A stretch of DNA of 64,000 nucleotides from Xanthomonas sp. SI (GTDB lineage: Bacteria > Pseudomonadota > Gammaproteobacteria > Xanthomonadales > Xanthomonadaceae). Of the stretch, positions 16,346 to 24,969 are shown one piece after another. Position numbers and translations under genes: made by a program. Every line of letters starts with the position of its first letter. Within the stretch, counting starts at the first letter, position 1. The stretch lies in contig NZ_CP051261.1 in NCBI RefSeq assembly GCF_014236855.1, positions 124,001 to 188,000 on the forward strand, read 5' to 3'. Below the pieces are notes generated by a model. The model saw nothing but the letters and a program-made list of their open reading frames with translations. It did not search any database and was not told where the DNA came from.

Positions 16346-17938
16346 ATGCAAACCGATCCCCATTTCCTGATCCTGGCCGGCCTGCTGTGCGCCGTCATCG
16401 TGCTGCTGCTGATGGTGCTGCTGCGCCGGACCGACCACACGGCGCTGGAGCAGGTCCTGCGCGAAGAACAGCGCAGCGGCCGCGGCGAACTGCGCGAGCA
16501 GCTCGACAGCCTGGCGCGGCAGCAGGACGCGCGCAGCGAAGGCTTCGCCCGCCATCTCTCCGACCTGTCCACCCGCACCGACCAGCGCCTGGACCTGCTG
16601 CGCGAAGCGTTGACCGAGGACGCGAGGCGCGGCCGGGTCGAGGCCGGCGAGGCGCAGCAACGCGTCGCCGAACTGCTCAACCAGCGCCTGGTCGAAATGC
16701 GCAGCCAGCTCGACGCGTTCGGCCAGCAGCAGGATGCGCGCATGCTGCAGTTCGGCCAGCAGCAGAGCGAGCTGATCGCGCGCATCGACGCGCACCTGAC
16801 CGGGCTGCGCGAGACCCTGGTCGAAGACGCGCGCAAGAGTCGCGTGGAAGGCGCCGAGTCGCAGCAACGCTTCGCCGACACGCTCGGCCAGCGCCTCAAC
16901 GAACTGATCCAGCGCAACGAGCAGCGCATCGGCGAGATGCGCGCCACCCTGGAAGAGCGCTTGAAGGAACTGCAGGCCGACAACGCGGCCAAGCTCGAAC
17001 AGATGCGCGGCACCGTCGACGAGAAGTTGCAGACCACCCTCAACACGCGCCTGGACGCCTCGTTCAAGCTGGTCTCCGAGCGGCTCGAGCAGGTCCAGCG
17101 CGGGCTGGGCGAGATGCAGCAGCTGGCCACCGGCGTCGGCGATCTCAAGCGCGTGCTGAGCAACGTCAAGAACCGCGGCGGCTGGGGCGAAGTGCAGCTG
17201 GAGAACATCCTGGAGCAGACCTTGACCCAGGAGCAGTACGCGCGCAGCGTGCGCGTGCGCCCTGAGCGCAACGAGGCGGTCGACTTCGCGGTGCGCCTGC
17301 CCGGCCGCGGCCACGAGGACACGCCGGTGTGGTTGCCGATCGATGCCAAGTTCCCACGCGAGGACTACGAGCGGCTGCTCGATGCGCAGGAACAGGGCGA
17401 TGCGGACCAGGTGCTGGCGATGGGCGCGCAGCTGGAGCGCGCGATCCGGGTGCAGGCCAAGTCGATCAGCGACAAGTACATCGCGCCACCGCACACCACC
17501 GATTTCGCGGTGATGTTCCTGCCCACCGAAGGCCTGTACGCCGAGACGCTGCGCCGGCCGGGCCTGGCCGACCTGCTGCAGCGCGAGCACCGCATCGTCA
17601 TCGCCGGCCCCACTACCGTCACCGCGCTGCTCAACAGCCTGCAGATGGGCTTCCGCACGCTGGCGATCGAAAAGCGCTCCAGCGAAGTGTGGGGCGTGCT
17701 GGCCGCGGTCAAGAGCGAGTTCGGCAAGTTCGCCGGCATTCTGGAAAGGGCCGAGAAGCAGATCGGCACCGTCGGCAAGAGCCTGGGCGATGCCAGCCGC
17801 AAGACCCGCACCATCGAGCGCCGCCTGCGCGGGGTGGAGACGCTGGCCGATGCGCAGTTCACCCCGCTGCTCGATCTCGAGTTGCCCATCGCCGATGCCG
17901 ACGCGGACGAAGATCCGGCACGCGACGAGCAGGAATAG
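16346..17938 (+). CDS. rmuC: DNA recombination protein RmuC
   Basis: A 530-residue protein. An N-terminal membrane anchor (LILAGLLCAVIVLLLMVLL, about residues 8-26) is followed by a long coiled-coil rich in Gln, Arg and Glu up to about residue 255, then the RmuC nuclease-like domain. Visible blocks are NVKNRGGWGEVQLENIL, PVWLPIDAKFPREDY (with the DAK residues of a PD-(D/E)XK-like site), SDKYIAPPHTTDFAVMFLPTEGLYAE and TTVTALLNSLQMGF. RmuC limits inversions at short repeats. Its 3' end is partly duplicated just downstream. Confidence 0.95.
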   Translation: MQTDPHFLILAGLLCAVIVLLLMVLLRRTDHTALEQVLREEQRSGRGELREQLDSLARQQDARSEGFARHLSDLSTRTDQRLDLLREALTEDARRGRVEAGEAQQRVAELLNQRLVEMRSQLDAFGQQQDARMLQFGQQQSELIARIDAHLTGLRETLVEDARKSRVEGAESQQRFADTLGQRLNELIQRNEQRIGEMRATLEERLKELQADNAAKLEQMRGTVDEKLQTTLNTRLDASFKLVSERLEQVQRGLGEMQQLATGVGDLKRVLSNVKNRGGWGEVQLENILEQTLTQEQYARSVRVRPERNEAVDFAVRLPGRGHEDTPVWLPIDAKFPREDYERLLDAQEQGDADQVLAMGAQLERAIRVQAKSISDKYIAPPHTTDFAVMFLPTEGLYAETLRRPGLADLLQREHRIVIAGPTTVTALLNSLQMGFRTLAIEKRSSEVWGVLAAVKSEFGKFAGILERAEKQIGTVGKSLGDASRKTRTIERRLRGVETLADAQFTPLLDLELPIADADADEDPARDEQE

Positions 17939-18085
17939 GCGGCACGGCGCACCGTGCGCCTCGCTGCGCGGACGTCGAGGCTGGTGCGTGCGCCGCGCTC
18001 GCCGCTTTGAGTTGCCCATCGCGCTGCCGACCGGCATGACGATCACGCGCGAGGACCAGGAATAGGCGGCATCGCGCACGCCCAT
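17879..18085. repeat. Diverged tandem duplication of the rmuC 3' end
   Basis: GAGTTGCCCATCGC near 17879 recurs near 18009, and in both copies it is followed about 45 nt later by GACxAGCAGGAATAGGCGGC or its variant GGACCAGGAATAGGCGGC and then CGCGCAC. The second copy lies outside the gene and is about 130 nt from the first. The interior of the copies has diverged, so the event is not recent. Confidence 0.7.
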
Positions 18086-18148
18086 GCACCTCCTGGCGAC
18101 AGGCACATTGCGATACTGCGCGCCGGAACCGGCCGAATGGAAAGAGCG

Positions 18149-18538
18149 ATGTCGATGCGATGGTGCATACCCCTGTTGTCCTGCCTGCTGCTGGCTGCCT
18201 GCAGTAGCGGTCCACGCCCGCAGGCGGGTCCCACGCCATCCGCGCCCCAGGCGGGCACCGATGGCGCCGCTGCGCCCGACGCTGCGGCGTGCACGGCACA
18301 AGGCGGCAGCCTGCGCCCGCTCGGCCGGCGCGGCTTGCTCAAGTGCGTGATCCCGTTCGCCGATGCCGGCAAGGCCTGCAGCGACAAAAGCCAGTGCCAC
18401 GGCGACTGTCTTGCGGTCGCGCCGGTGCCCACCGGCACTGCCGCACAAGGCGTATGTCAGCGCGACATCAGCGAGAACTACGGCTGCCGGCAGACCGTGC
18501 AAGGCGGCATGGGCGGATCGCAGATCTGCATCGACTGA
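18149..18538 (+). CDS. Small cysteine-rich lipoprotein
   Basis: A 129-residue protein with a lipoprotein signal MSMRWCIPLLSCLLLAACSS; the lipobox LAAC places the lipidated Cys at about 18. A Pro/Ala-rich linker follows, then a domain with six more cysteines (ACTAQGG, LKCVIPF, KACSD, QCHGDC, GVCQRD, YGCRQ, QICID region) suggesting disulfides in the periplasm. The ATG at 18149 has the better ribosome site (AAAGAG); an ATG at 18137 is also in frame. It is common as a hypothetical protein in Xanthomonas; function unknown. Confidence 0.75.
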   Translation: MSMRWCIPLLSCLLLAACSSGPRPQAGPTPSAPQAGTDGAAAPDAAACTAQGGSLRPLGRRGLLKCVIPFADAGKACSDKSQCHGDCLAVAPVPTGTAAQGVCQRDISENYGCRQTVQGGMGGSQICID

Positions 18539-18780
18539 GTGCGTGTGCTCCCGTTCCGAGCGGGGCGCACTGGGTCTGCCATCGCCAATCCGCCGCCGCT
18601 CCTGCCGTGTGCGGGACGGCGTCATGATTCGGGCATGGGCGCATGTCCGTTTCCTTCCCCGTGCACGGACAGGAGCGGCGCGGCTTGCTCGGGATGAAGG
18701 ACACGCCCAGGTCGCCGCACGATAGCCGCTGCGCGGCCATGCGCCTATGCTTGCGCTCCATCTTGTTGCAGGAGTTGCAC

Positions 18781-19323
18781 GTGAGCCAATCGATCTACGA
18801 CATCCCGTTGACCACCATCGACGGCCAGCCCGCTTCGCTGGCCGCGCATCGCGGCAAGGTGCTGCTGCTCGTCAACGTCGCCTCCAAGTGCGGCCTGACC
18901 AAGCAGTACGAAGGGTTGGAAGCGCTGTATCGTGAAAAGCAGGCCGACGGGCTGGACGTGCTTGGTTTCCCGGCCAACGACTTCAAGGGCCAGGAGCCCG
19001 GCAGCGAGGCGGAGATCCAGCAGTTCTGCCAGCTCACCTACGACGTGACGTTCCCGATGTTCTCCAAGATCGCGGTCACCGGCGAGGCGACGCATCCGCT
19101 GTACGGCGCGCTGATCGAGGCGCAGCCGCACACCGAGGGCGAAGGCCCGATGCGCGAGAAGCTGGTCGGCTATGGCATCGAACCCAATCCGGCACCGGGC
19201 GTGCTGTGGAACTTCGAGAAGTTCCTGGTTGGCCGCAACGGCCAGGTGCTGGGCCGCTTCGCCCCGGACGTGACCGCCGAGGACCCGCGCCTGCGCACGG
19301 CGATCGAGGCGGCGCTGGCGTAA
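18781..19323 (+). CDS. Glutathione peroxidase
   Basis: A 180-residue protein. The GTG at 18781 is preferred over upstream starts because AGGAG lies 7 nt before it and the fold begins there (MSQSIYDIPLTTIDGQ). The peroxidatic cysteine is in VNVASKCGLTKQY, the catalytic Gln/Asn region in FPANDFKGQEPGS, and the WNFEKFLVGRNG block closes the active site. It is a Cys-type (not seleno) enzyme, about 20 residues longer than many bacterial forms because of the region around EAQPHTEGEGPMREK. It reduces peroxides, usually with thioredoxin. Confidence 0.94.
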   Translation: MSQSIYDIPLTTIDGQPASLAAHRGKVLLLVNVASKCGLTKQYEGLEALYREKQADGLDVLGFPANDFKGQEPGSEAEIQQFCQLTYDVTFPMFSKIAVTGEATHPLYGALIEAQPHTEGEGPMREKLVGYGIEPNPAPGVLWNFEKFLVGRNGQVLGRFAPDVTAEDPRLRTAIEAALA

Positions 19324-19375
19324 TCGGTTTGAGGCGTCCGCTGCCGCAAGGCGATGCCTGGGTTGTCCGGATGCG

Positions 19376-19476
19376 TGTAGGAGGGGTTCCGCTGGCATCG
19401 AGCCATGAGCTCCGACAGGTCGCCGGAAGCTTTGGAAATCCCCGCTCCGTTCGTCGCGGCTGAGCCGCTCCTACAG
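19376..19476. repeat. REP element pair downstream of the peroxidase gene
   Basis: TGTAGGAGGGGTTCC at 19376 and the inverted TCGCGGCTGAGCCGCTCCTACAG ending at 19476 are the two facing halves of a xanthomonad/pseudomonad REP palindrome of the TGTAGGAGCGGC class. The left half has drifted more. A second, better preserved pair lies inside recB. Confidence 0.8.
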
Positions 19477-19560
19477 TCGCTATGCGGTTGGCTTGCTGAG
19501 TCGCGATTGCGCGAGTCCGCTGCGTCGCTGTTGCTGTTGCTTTGGCTTTGGCTGTCGCTT

Positions 19561-19780
19561 TTGACTTACCGGGTTCCCTTCCGCAGCGGCGGATGGACCG
19601 GGGAAAAACCCGAAGGGCGGCGCACAAGGATGTGCGCCGTTCGCGGCAGGGGCAGGATGCCCCTTCCGCGAATCCCCGGTGCATCCGCGGACCCGGAGCG
19701 CGCAGCGCGGAGGGCGCTCGGCAGGGCGCGCTTTCTTTTGGTTACTTTTCTTTGCGCGAGCAAAGAAAAGTGACTCGCCG
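19561..19780. repeat. Dispersed intergenic element, copy A
   Basis: From TTGACTTACCGGG through a CCCGAAGGGCGGCGC block, a GACCCGGAGCGCGCAGCGCGGAGGGCG core, and TTTCTTTTGGTTACTTTTCTTTGC with its palindrome GCAAAGAAAAG. A second copy lies in inverted orientation at 19870-20090. No ORF in it looks protein-like. The TTTTCTTTGC/GCAAAGAAAA palindrome is a familiar dispersed motif in Xanthomonadaceae. Confidence 0.85.
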
Positions 19781-19869
19781 CAAGGCGAAAGCCTTTGCCT
19801 TTGCCTTGATTCTGGCATTGAGATTTTGAAGCTTTGAAGCTTTGGAGCAAGAGCAACAGCTTCCGCTGG

Positions 19870-20090
19870 CGCGGGTCACTTTTCTTTGCTTGTGCAAAGA
19901 AAAGTAACCAAAAGAAAGCACACCCCGCAGCGCGCCCTCCGCGCTGCGCGCTCCGGGTCCGCAGGCACGACGGGCATTTTTCGATGGCACATCCATGTGC
20001 CAACGAAAAACGTCGCGCATCCTGCGCGCCGCCCTTCGGGTATTCGCCTGCCGAGCCTGCCGCGCTGAGGGGGCCCGGTAAATCAAAGAC
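19870..20090. repeat. Dispersed intergenic element, copy B, inverted to copy A
   Basis: This reads as the reverse complement of the element at 19561-19780, with the same blocks in mirror order: GTCACTTTTCTTTGC palindrome, AAAGTAACCAAAAGAAAGC, GCGCGCTCCGGGTCCG, GCCCTTCGGGTATTCG and GGGCCCGGTAAATCAAAGAC. The two copies flank a 90-nt centre with runs of TTTGCC and GAAGCTTT. Beyond the outer ends, GTTGCTTTGGCT-type and AGCAAAAGCACG-type low-complexity tracts also mirror each other. The remaining 20150-20280 shows no gene. Confidence 0.85.
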
Positions 20091-20285
20091 GAAGCAAAAG
20101 CACGAGCAAAAGCACGAGCAACAGCAACAGCAACAACAACGGCACTAGCAATGGCAGGAGCAATGCATGCTGCTGGCATGTGTCTACCGGACTGCCTGCC
20201 GGACACGCCGCTGTAAGTCGCGCGGCGATAGCTGATCAGAATCACGCTGCTCCCGCAGCGGGAATGGCAGAAAGGATTCACCCAT

Positions 20286-20313
20286 AAAAAAAACCCGGCC
20301 GAAGCCGGGTTTT
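20286..20313 (-). terminator. Rho-independent terminator of the mla operon
   Basis: On the minus strand, AAAACCCGGC, loop TTCG, GCCGGGTTTTTTTT forms a 7-bp GC stem extended by A-U pairs and followed by a U run, with a stable UUCG-type tetraloop. It lies 26 nt after the mlaA stop. Confidence 0.92.
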
Positions 20314-20339
20314 CATGTGCCGCCGGAAACGCGCGCGGC

Positions 20340-21404
20340 TCAGCGGCTGCCGCCGCGCCACTCCGGGATCGGCATCGCGTCCACCGGCACGGTCGGATTG
20401 GTCTCTTCCTCGCGCAGATAGTCGGGCAGATCGTTGTCCTGGCGCTTGTTGTGGCTGTGCAGGTCGCCTTCGATCTGGTAAGTGCGGCGCTGCATCCACG
20501 CGTCGCGGGTCAGCTGGTACTCGTCCGGCGCGTTGTCGCGCATGCTGTCCAGCGACAGCAACTGCGCACGCGTATCCACCAGTTGCAGGCCCTGCAGGCC
20601 GATGCGCACCGTGTCCTCTCCGATCTGCCGTAGCGGCGACAGCGGCGCGTCGCCGGCCAGGCCGAACACGTCGCGTACCGTGCGCGGCCCGAACAGCGGC
20701 AGCTCCACGTAGCGCGAACGGCGCCAGCCCCAGGCGCCCAGGGTCTGGCCGAAGTCCTCGCTGCGCCGCGGCAGCTTGGCGTCGCTGGCCGGGTCGAAGA
20801 TGCCGCCGATGCCCAGCGTACTGTTCATCACGAACCGGCCCAACGTCTGCCCGGCCTGCAGCGGACGGCCCTGCAGCAACTGGTTGACCATGGTCAGCGG
20901 CGAGCTGAGGTTGTCGAAGAAGTTGGTCACGCCCAGTCGCACCGGCCGCGGCACCACGTTGACGTAGGCGCGCGCCAGCGGCCGCGCCACGGTGCGGTCG
21001 ACCACGTTGTTGAACTTGTGCACCTTGCGGTTGAACTTCTCCCACGGATCGTAACTCTGCGGCACGGCGACGCCGGCCGGCAGGGTCGGATCGGCGACCG
21101 GGTTGTACGGGTCGCCGCCGTACAGCGCGGCGTAGTCGTCTTCGGCGGCGGTCGCCGCGCCACCGGTCGGCGGCACGCTCGCCGGTGCGGCCATCGCGTC
21201 GCCGGCGACGGGGGCCTGCACGGCGGCCTGCGCATCGGCCGCTGGTGCCGCGTCCATGGCACCGCTATCGGCAACGGCGGTGTCAGCAGGCGTCGCCTGC
21301 ACCGTGGTCGCGGCCGGCGGCGGCGGGGGGCGCTTGGGGGCGCCGGCACAGGCGCCCAGGGCGGCGGCCAGGGCCAGGGAAGTGAGGATACGCAGCACGT
21401 TCAT
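20340..21404 (-). CDS. mlaA: MlaA family outer-membrane lipoprotein (VacJ)
   Basis: A 354-residue lipoprotein with signal MNVLRILTSLALAAALGACAG; the lipobox LGAC puts the lipidated Cys at 19. A Pro/Ala-rich linker of about 80 residues follows, then the MlaA domain from DPWEKFNRKVHKFNNVVDR (about 118) through VRLGVTNFFDNLSSPLTMVNQLLQG, RFVMNSTLGIGGIFDPAS and FGQTLGAWGW. MlaA sits in the outer membrane with porins and removes mislocalised phospholipids from the outer leaflet, handing them to MlaC. The domain is of normal size; the extra length against E. coli is the linker and a C-terminal tail. It is the last gene of the mla operon. Confidence 0.94.
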   Translation of the reverse strand: MNVLRILTSLALAAALGACAGAPKRPPPPPAATTVQATPADTAVADSGAMDAAPAADAQAAVQAPVAGDAMAAPASVPPTGGAATAAEDDYAALYGGDPYNPVADPTLPAGVAVPQSYDPWEKFNRKVHKFNNVVDRTVARPLARAYVNVVPRPVRLGVTNFFDNLSSPLTMVNQLLQGRPLQAGQTLGRFVMNSTLGIGGIFDPASDAKLPRRSEDFGQTLGAWGWRRSRYVELPLFGPRTVRDVFGLAGDAPLSPLRQIGEDTVRIGLQGLQLVDTRAQLLSLDSMRDNAPDEYQLTRDAWMQRRTYQIEGDLHSHNKRQDNDLPDYLREEETNPTVPVDAMPIPEWRGGSR

Positions 21405-21408
21405 GGGG

Positions 21409-21723
21409 TCAGCTCGCCGCCAGGGGAGATTGGAAATCCAGGGTCGGCGCCAGCCGGTAGGCGGCGCTCAATTCGGTCAGGCCGGCCGGGGCGCCATGGA
21501 TGGCGACCTCGGCCTGGCCCTGCGCACGTAGGCGTGCGGCCAGTTCGGCGAGCAGCGCCAGGCCGGCGCTGTCCACCTGCGCCACCTCGCGCAGATCCAG
21601 CGCCCGCGCGCCGGCCAGCAGCGGCAACGCCGCCGGCCACAGCGCGGTGGCCGCGGCACGGTCGAGCACGCCGCTCAGCGCGAGCGTGTCGCCGTCGCGA
21701 CGCAGGCGTGGCTCACTTGCCAC
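21409..21723 (-). CDS. mlaB: STAS-domain protein MlaB
   Basis: A 104-residue protein with the STAS fold order and the key segment DLREVAQVDSAGLALLAEL (about residues 43-61), in which the serine of DSAG is the conserved STAS loop residue. In the MlaFEDB complex, MlaB binds the ATPase MlaF and supports its activity. The 3' end is 4 nt before mlaA and its start overlaps mlaC by 11 nt, so it is tightly coupled. Confidence 0.9.
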   Translation of the reverse strand: MASEPRLRRDGDTLALSGVLDRAAATALWPAALPLLAGARALDLREVAQVDSAGLALLAELAARLRAQGQAEVAIHGAPAGLTELSAAYRLAPTLDFQSPLAAS

Positions 21724-22378
21724 TGTTGCTCGCCGGTGCCACTTGCATCGCGCCGTTGCGCAGATCGGCCGCGACCTGCGGGATCGACTTGGTGCGCAGC
21801 GGCGTGTCGAACTGGTTGCGGAAGGTCTGCACGTACGACACGCCTTCCACCATCACGTCGAAGATCTTCCAGCTGCCGCCGTTGTTGCGCAGCAGGTAGT
21901 CGACCGGGATCGGGTCGCCGCCGCTGCGCAGCAGTTCGGTGGAGACCTTGGCGCCGCGGCCGCCCGGCAGCGGGGTTTCCGACTTCACCCGCACCTGCGG
22001 CTTGCCTTCGAAGGTCAGCAGCGAGGTGCCGTAGCGCTGCATCAGGTTGTCGGCCATCGCGTCGGCGAACAGCTTGACGTCGGCATCGGAGGCGCCGCGG
22101 CCGTGCACGCCGAGTACCAGGCGCGCGGCGTAGTCGCGGTCGAAGGACTTGTTCATCTCGCTGTCGATGAACTGCTTGAGCGCGGCGTTGTTGTTCTTGA
22201 ACTCGGCGCGGCGCTGTTCCAGCGTGGTCAGGATGCGGGTGCTGTTGTCGAGCACGACCTTGCTGGCCGAACCCTGCTGGGTGGCGGCAGCGGCAGGCGC
22301 GGCCTGGGCCAGCGCGATGGCGGGTGCGGCGGCGGCCAGGACGGCGGCGAGCGCGGCGGAAAGCAGTTTGTGGGTCAT
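21713..22378 (-). CDS. mlaC: Periplasmic phospholipid-binding protein MlaC
   Basis: A 221-residue protein with a signal peptide ending IALAQA, then the MlaC/Ttg2D domain: KQFIDSEMNKSFDRDYAARLVLG, LFADAMADNLMQRYG and the end block VDYLLRNNGGSWKIFDVMVEGVSYVQTFRNQF, where the GWKIFD-type motif is diagnostic. It shuttles phospholipids across the periplasm between MlaA and the MlaFEDB complex. Coupled with mlaD by an ATGA overlap. Confidence 0.94.
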   Translation of the reverse strand: MTHKLLSAALAAVLAAAAPAIALAQAAPAAAATQQGSASKVVLDNSTRILTTLEQRRAEFKNNNAALKQFIDSEMNKSFDRDYAARLVLGVHGRGASDADVKLFADAMADNLMQRYGTSLLTFEGKPQVRVKSETPLPGGRGAKVSTELLRSGGDPIPVDYLLRNNGGSWKIFDVMVEGVSYVQTFRNQFDTPLRTKSIPQVAADLRNGAMQVAPASNSGK

Positions 22379-22923
22379 GGCTTGGGTTCCGTTTCCGTAG
22401 AGGGAGTGGCGGTGTTCGCGGAGGATGCGGCAGCGGGCGTCGCGCCGGCGTTACCGCCGCTGCCGCTGCCGCCGCCGAACATGTACTTGCCGACCAGCTG
22501 GATCAGGTCCACCGCCGGCTGGGTGAAGGCGATCTCCTGGCCGGGCTTGAGCGTGTCGGGGTCGCCGCCGGGCTGCAGGCCGACATAGCTCTCGCCGAGC
22601 AGGCCGCTGGTCAGGATGCCGGCCGAGGTGTCCGCCGGCAGGTCCTTGTAGCGGTCGTCGATGGCCAGGGTCACCACCGAGTCGAACTTGGCCGGATCCA
22701 GCTCGATCTTCGCCACCTGGCCGATGATCACCCCGCCGATCTTCACCGGCGCCTGCTGGCGCAGCTGGCCGATCTGCGAGAAGCGCGCGGTCAGCTCGTA
22801 GCGGCCGCCGCCGAAGCCCCACTGGCGGTTGGTGGAGGCGAGCGCCAGCACCAGCAGCGAGGCCAGGCCCAGCAGCAGGAAGGCGCCGACGGCGAACTCG
22901 AGACGGGGACCACGGATAGCCAT
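22375..22923 (-). CDS. mlaD: MCE-domain protein MlaD
   Basis: A 182-residue protein with one N-terminal membrane anchor (FAVGAFLLLGLASLLVLAL) and an MCE domain containing PVKIGGVIIGQVAKIELDP and GILTSGLLGESYVGLQPGG. It forms the hexameric ring of the inner-membrane complex. The C-terminal 35 residues are Gly/Ala/Ser/Thr-rich and disordered. The ATG at 22923 is preferred because the family starts MAIRGPRLEFAVG; an in-frame ATG eight codons upstream also exists. Confidence 0.93.
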   Translation of the reverse strand: MAIRGPRLEFAVGAFLLLGLASLLVLALASTNRQWGFGGGRYELTARFSQIGQLRQQAPVKIGGVIIGQVAKIELDPAKFDSVVTLAIDDRYKDLPADTSAGILTSGLLGESYVGLQPGGDPDTLKPGQEIAFTQPAVDLIQLVGKYMFGGGSGSGGNAGATPAAASSANTATPSTETEPKP

Positions 22924-23024
22924 AACGTGTCTACCTTGTTGATTCATCTGGGCCGCGGCGACAGTGCCGCGGCCGGTGTTGCGAAAGCGCCCGCCGCCGA
23001 GGCCGGGCTTTGGCGCGCGGTCCC

Positions 23025-23774
23025 TTACTGGAACAGCAGCGCCGACAGGACGAAATTGAACATCAGCACCAGCAGCGAGGCGTTCACCACCGCGCGGGTG
23101 GTGGCCACCGAGGTGCCCTCGATGGTCGGCTCGGCGTGGAAGCCTACATACGAGGCCACCAGCGCCGCGGTGCCGCCGAACACCGCCGACTTCAGCATCG
23201 CCACGCCGAAGTCGTCCCAGAAATCCACGCTGCTCGACAGCGCCGACCAGAACGTGCCCTTGTCCAGACCCAGCACGTGCACCGCTTCGAAGTAGCTGGC
23301 GCTGATCGCCAGCGAGCAGAAGATGCCGGTCAGCAGCGGCACGGTCAGCACCGCCGCCCAGAAGCGCGGCGCCACCGCCTTGGCCACCGGGTCGATCGCC
23401 ATCAGCTCCAGCGCCTTGATCTGGTCGGTGGCGCGCATCAACCCCAGTTCGGCGGCGATCGAGCTGCCGGCGCGGCCGATGAACAGCAGCGCGGTCAGCA
23501 CTGGCGCCAGCTCGCGGTACAGCGACAGCCCCAGCAGCGTGGACAGCGCATCGGAGGCGCCGTAGGTCTGCAGTGTGCGATAGCCCTGCAGGGTCAGCAC
23601 CAGGCCGACGAAGGCGCCGCCGACGGCGATGATCGGCAGCGAGCGCGCGCCGATCTTGTAGATCTCGCGGACCAGTTCGGCCAGGAAATCGCGGGTCGGC
23701 AGCGAGCCGCGCAGCACGGTGATCGAGAACAGCCCGGCGCGGCCCAGCGCGCGGATCGAGGCGACGGCGCCCAT
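23025..23774 (-). CDS. mlaE: Phospholipid transport permease MlaE
   Basis: A 249-residue membrane protein with the amphipathic N-terminus and five to six hydrophobic segments. The coupling/permease blocks LYRELAPVLTALLFIGRAGSSIAAELGLMRATDQIKALELMAIDP are diagnostic of MlaE/YrbE. It is the membrane subunit through which MlaD-bound lipid passes. Its start overlaps the mlaF stop by 1 nt. Confidence 0.95.
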   Translation of the reverse strand: MGAVASIRALGRAGLFSITVLRGSLPTRDFLAELVREIYKIGARSLPIIAVGGAFVGLVLTLQGYRTLQTYGASDALSTLLGLSLYRELAPVLTALLFIGRAGSSIAAELGLMRATDQIKALELMAIDPVAKAVAPRFWAAVLTVPLLTGIFCSLAISASYFEAVHVLGLDKGTFWSALSSSVDFWDDFGVAMLKSAVFGGTAALVASYVGFHAEPTIEGTSVATTRAVVNASLLVLMFNFVLSALLFQ

Positions 23775-24565
23775 CAGGCGGCACTCCGCGCGCGCGGCGG
23801 CGCATCGAACGGGATCGGGCCGTCCGGGCGGCCGTGCAGGAACTGCTGCAACAGCGGGTCGGCGCTGGCCTGCAGCGCGTCCGGCGTGCCGGCGAAGACC
23901 ACCCCGCCGTTGGCGATGGCCACCGCCTGGTCGCAGATCGGCAGGGTTTCGTGGACGTGGTGGCTGACGATGATGCTGGTCAGGCCGAGGGTGTCGTTGA
24001 GGCGCTGGATCAGGCTCATGATCACCCCGGAGGCGATCGGGTCCAGCCCGGTCAGCGGTTCGTCGTAGATCATCAGCGGCGGGTCCAGGGCCAGCGCGCG
24101 GGCCAGCGCCACGCGCCGCGCCATGCCGCCGGACAGTTCGCGCGGCCAGGCGTCGGCGACGGCGAGCAGCCCCACCGCATGCAGTTTCAGCGCCACCAGC
24201 CGTTGCAGCACCGGCTCGGGCAGGCGGGTGTGGGCGCGCAGCGGCAGCGCCACGTTCTCGGCCACGCTCAGGTCGGTGAGCAGGCCATTGCCCTGCAGCA
24301 GCACGCCGATGCTCTTGCGCGTCTCGCGCAGCGCGCGGCTGCCGCGCGGCAAGGGCTGGCCGAACACCTCGACTGTGCCCGCGACCGGCACCAACTCGCC
24401 GGTCAGCGCCGCCAACAGGGTCGATTTGCCGCTGCCCGACGGGCCGAGCACGGCGGTGATGCTGCCGCGCGGCACCGCCAGCGAGACATCGCGCAGGATC
24501 GCGCGGCCGCCACGGTCGATGCGCACGCCCGACAGCTGCACCACATTGGATTCGGAAGACGCCAT
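23774..24565 (-). CDS. mlaF: Phospholipid transport ATPase MlaF
   Basis: A 263-residue ABC ATPase: Walker A GPSGSGKST (about residues 40-48), signature LSGGMARRVALARA, Walker B LMIYDEP and the switch histidine in IIVSHH. The C-terminal tail extends past the core, as in MlaF, where it exchanges with MlaB. The ATG at 24565 begins the normal sequence MASSESNVVQL; the longer open frame upstream runs into the promoter region. It is the first gene of mlaFEDCB-mlaA. Confidence 0.95.
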   Translation of the reverse strand: MASSESNVVQLSGVRIDRGGRAILRDVSLAVPRGSITAVLGPSGSGKSTLLAALTGELVPVAGTVEVFGQPLPRGSRALRETRKSIGVLLQGNGLLTDLSVAENVALPLRAHTRLPEPVLQRLVALKLHAVGLLAVADAWPRELSGGMARRVALARALALDPPLMIYDEPLTGLDPIASGVIMSLIQRLNDTLGLTSIIVSHHVHETLPICDQAVAIANGGVVFAGTPDALQASADPLLQQFLHGRPDGPIPFDAPPRARSAA

Positions 24566-24969
24566 CGCGGCCTTTAACGAAAAATCAACACAGGATTGAG
24601 CCAGTCCGCTGAACTTAACCGAACTGGGCCGTGCAGTATTGTCGCATTCGTGAAGCCTGCGTGCGCGTGGTCCGGGGACGCCGTACATGCAACAGCGTGT
24701 CTTGGGTCTGGGACTGGCCGTTTTGCTGGTGCGGGTGACACATCTGCGGGCCGGATCCGGCGGGTGTCCGCGGGCCTTGCAGTTCTGCGTCGCGGCAGGA
24801 CCGCATGGCCGCCGCTGCCGTCGCTGCTCGCGATCCCGTGCCGCTCAAACTGGGCCGCCACCATCGCCGAATCGCCGGATCCGTGTGCCGTCGCGGTGCC
24901 GGTCTTGTATGCAGTGCCCGGTCGCGCCACGATGCAGGGCGGCGATGGCGCCGCGACAGGGAGTCGCGC
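24566..24969. other. Gene-free region between divergent mlaF and DUF6916 genes
   Basis: The 404 nt hold the promoter of the mla operon, probably in the AT-richer part 24570-24650 (CCTTTAACGAAAAATCAACACAGG on the plus strand), and the leader of the DUF6916 gene. Short ORFs here have no protein-like features. Confidence 0.4.
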
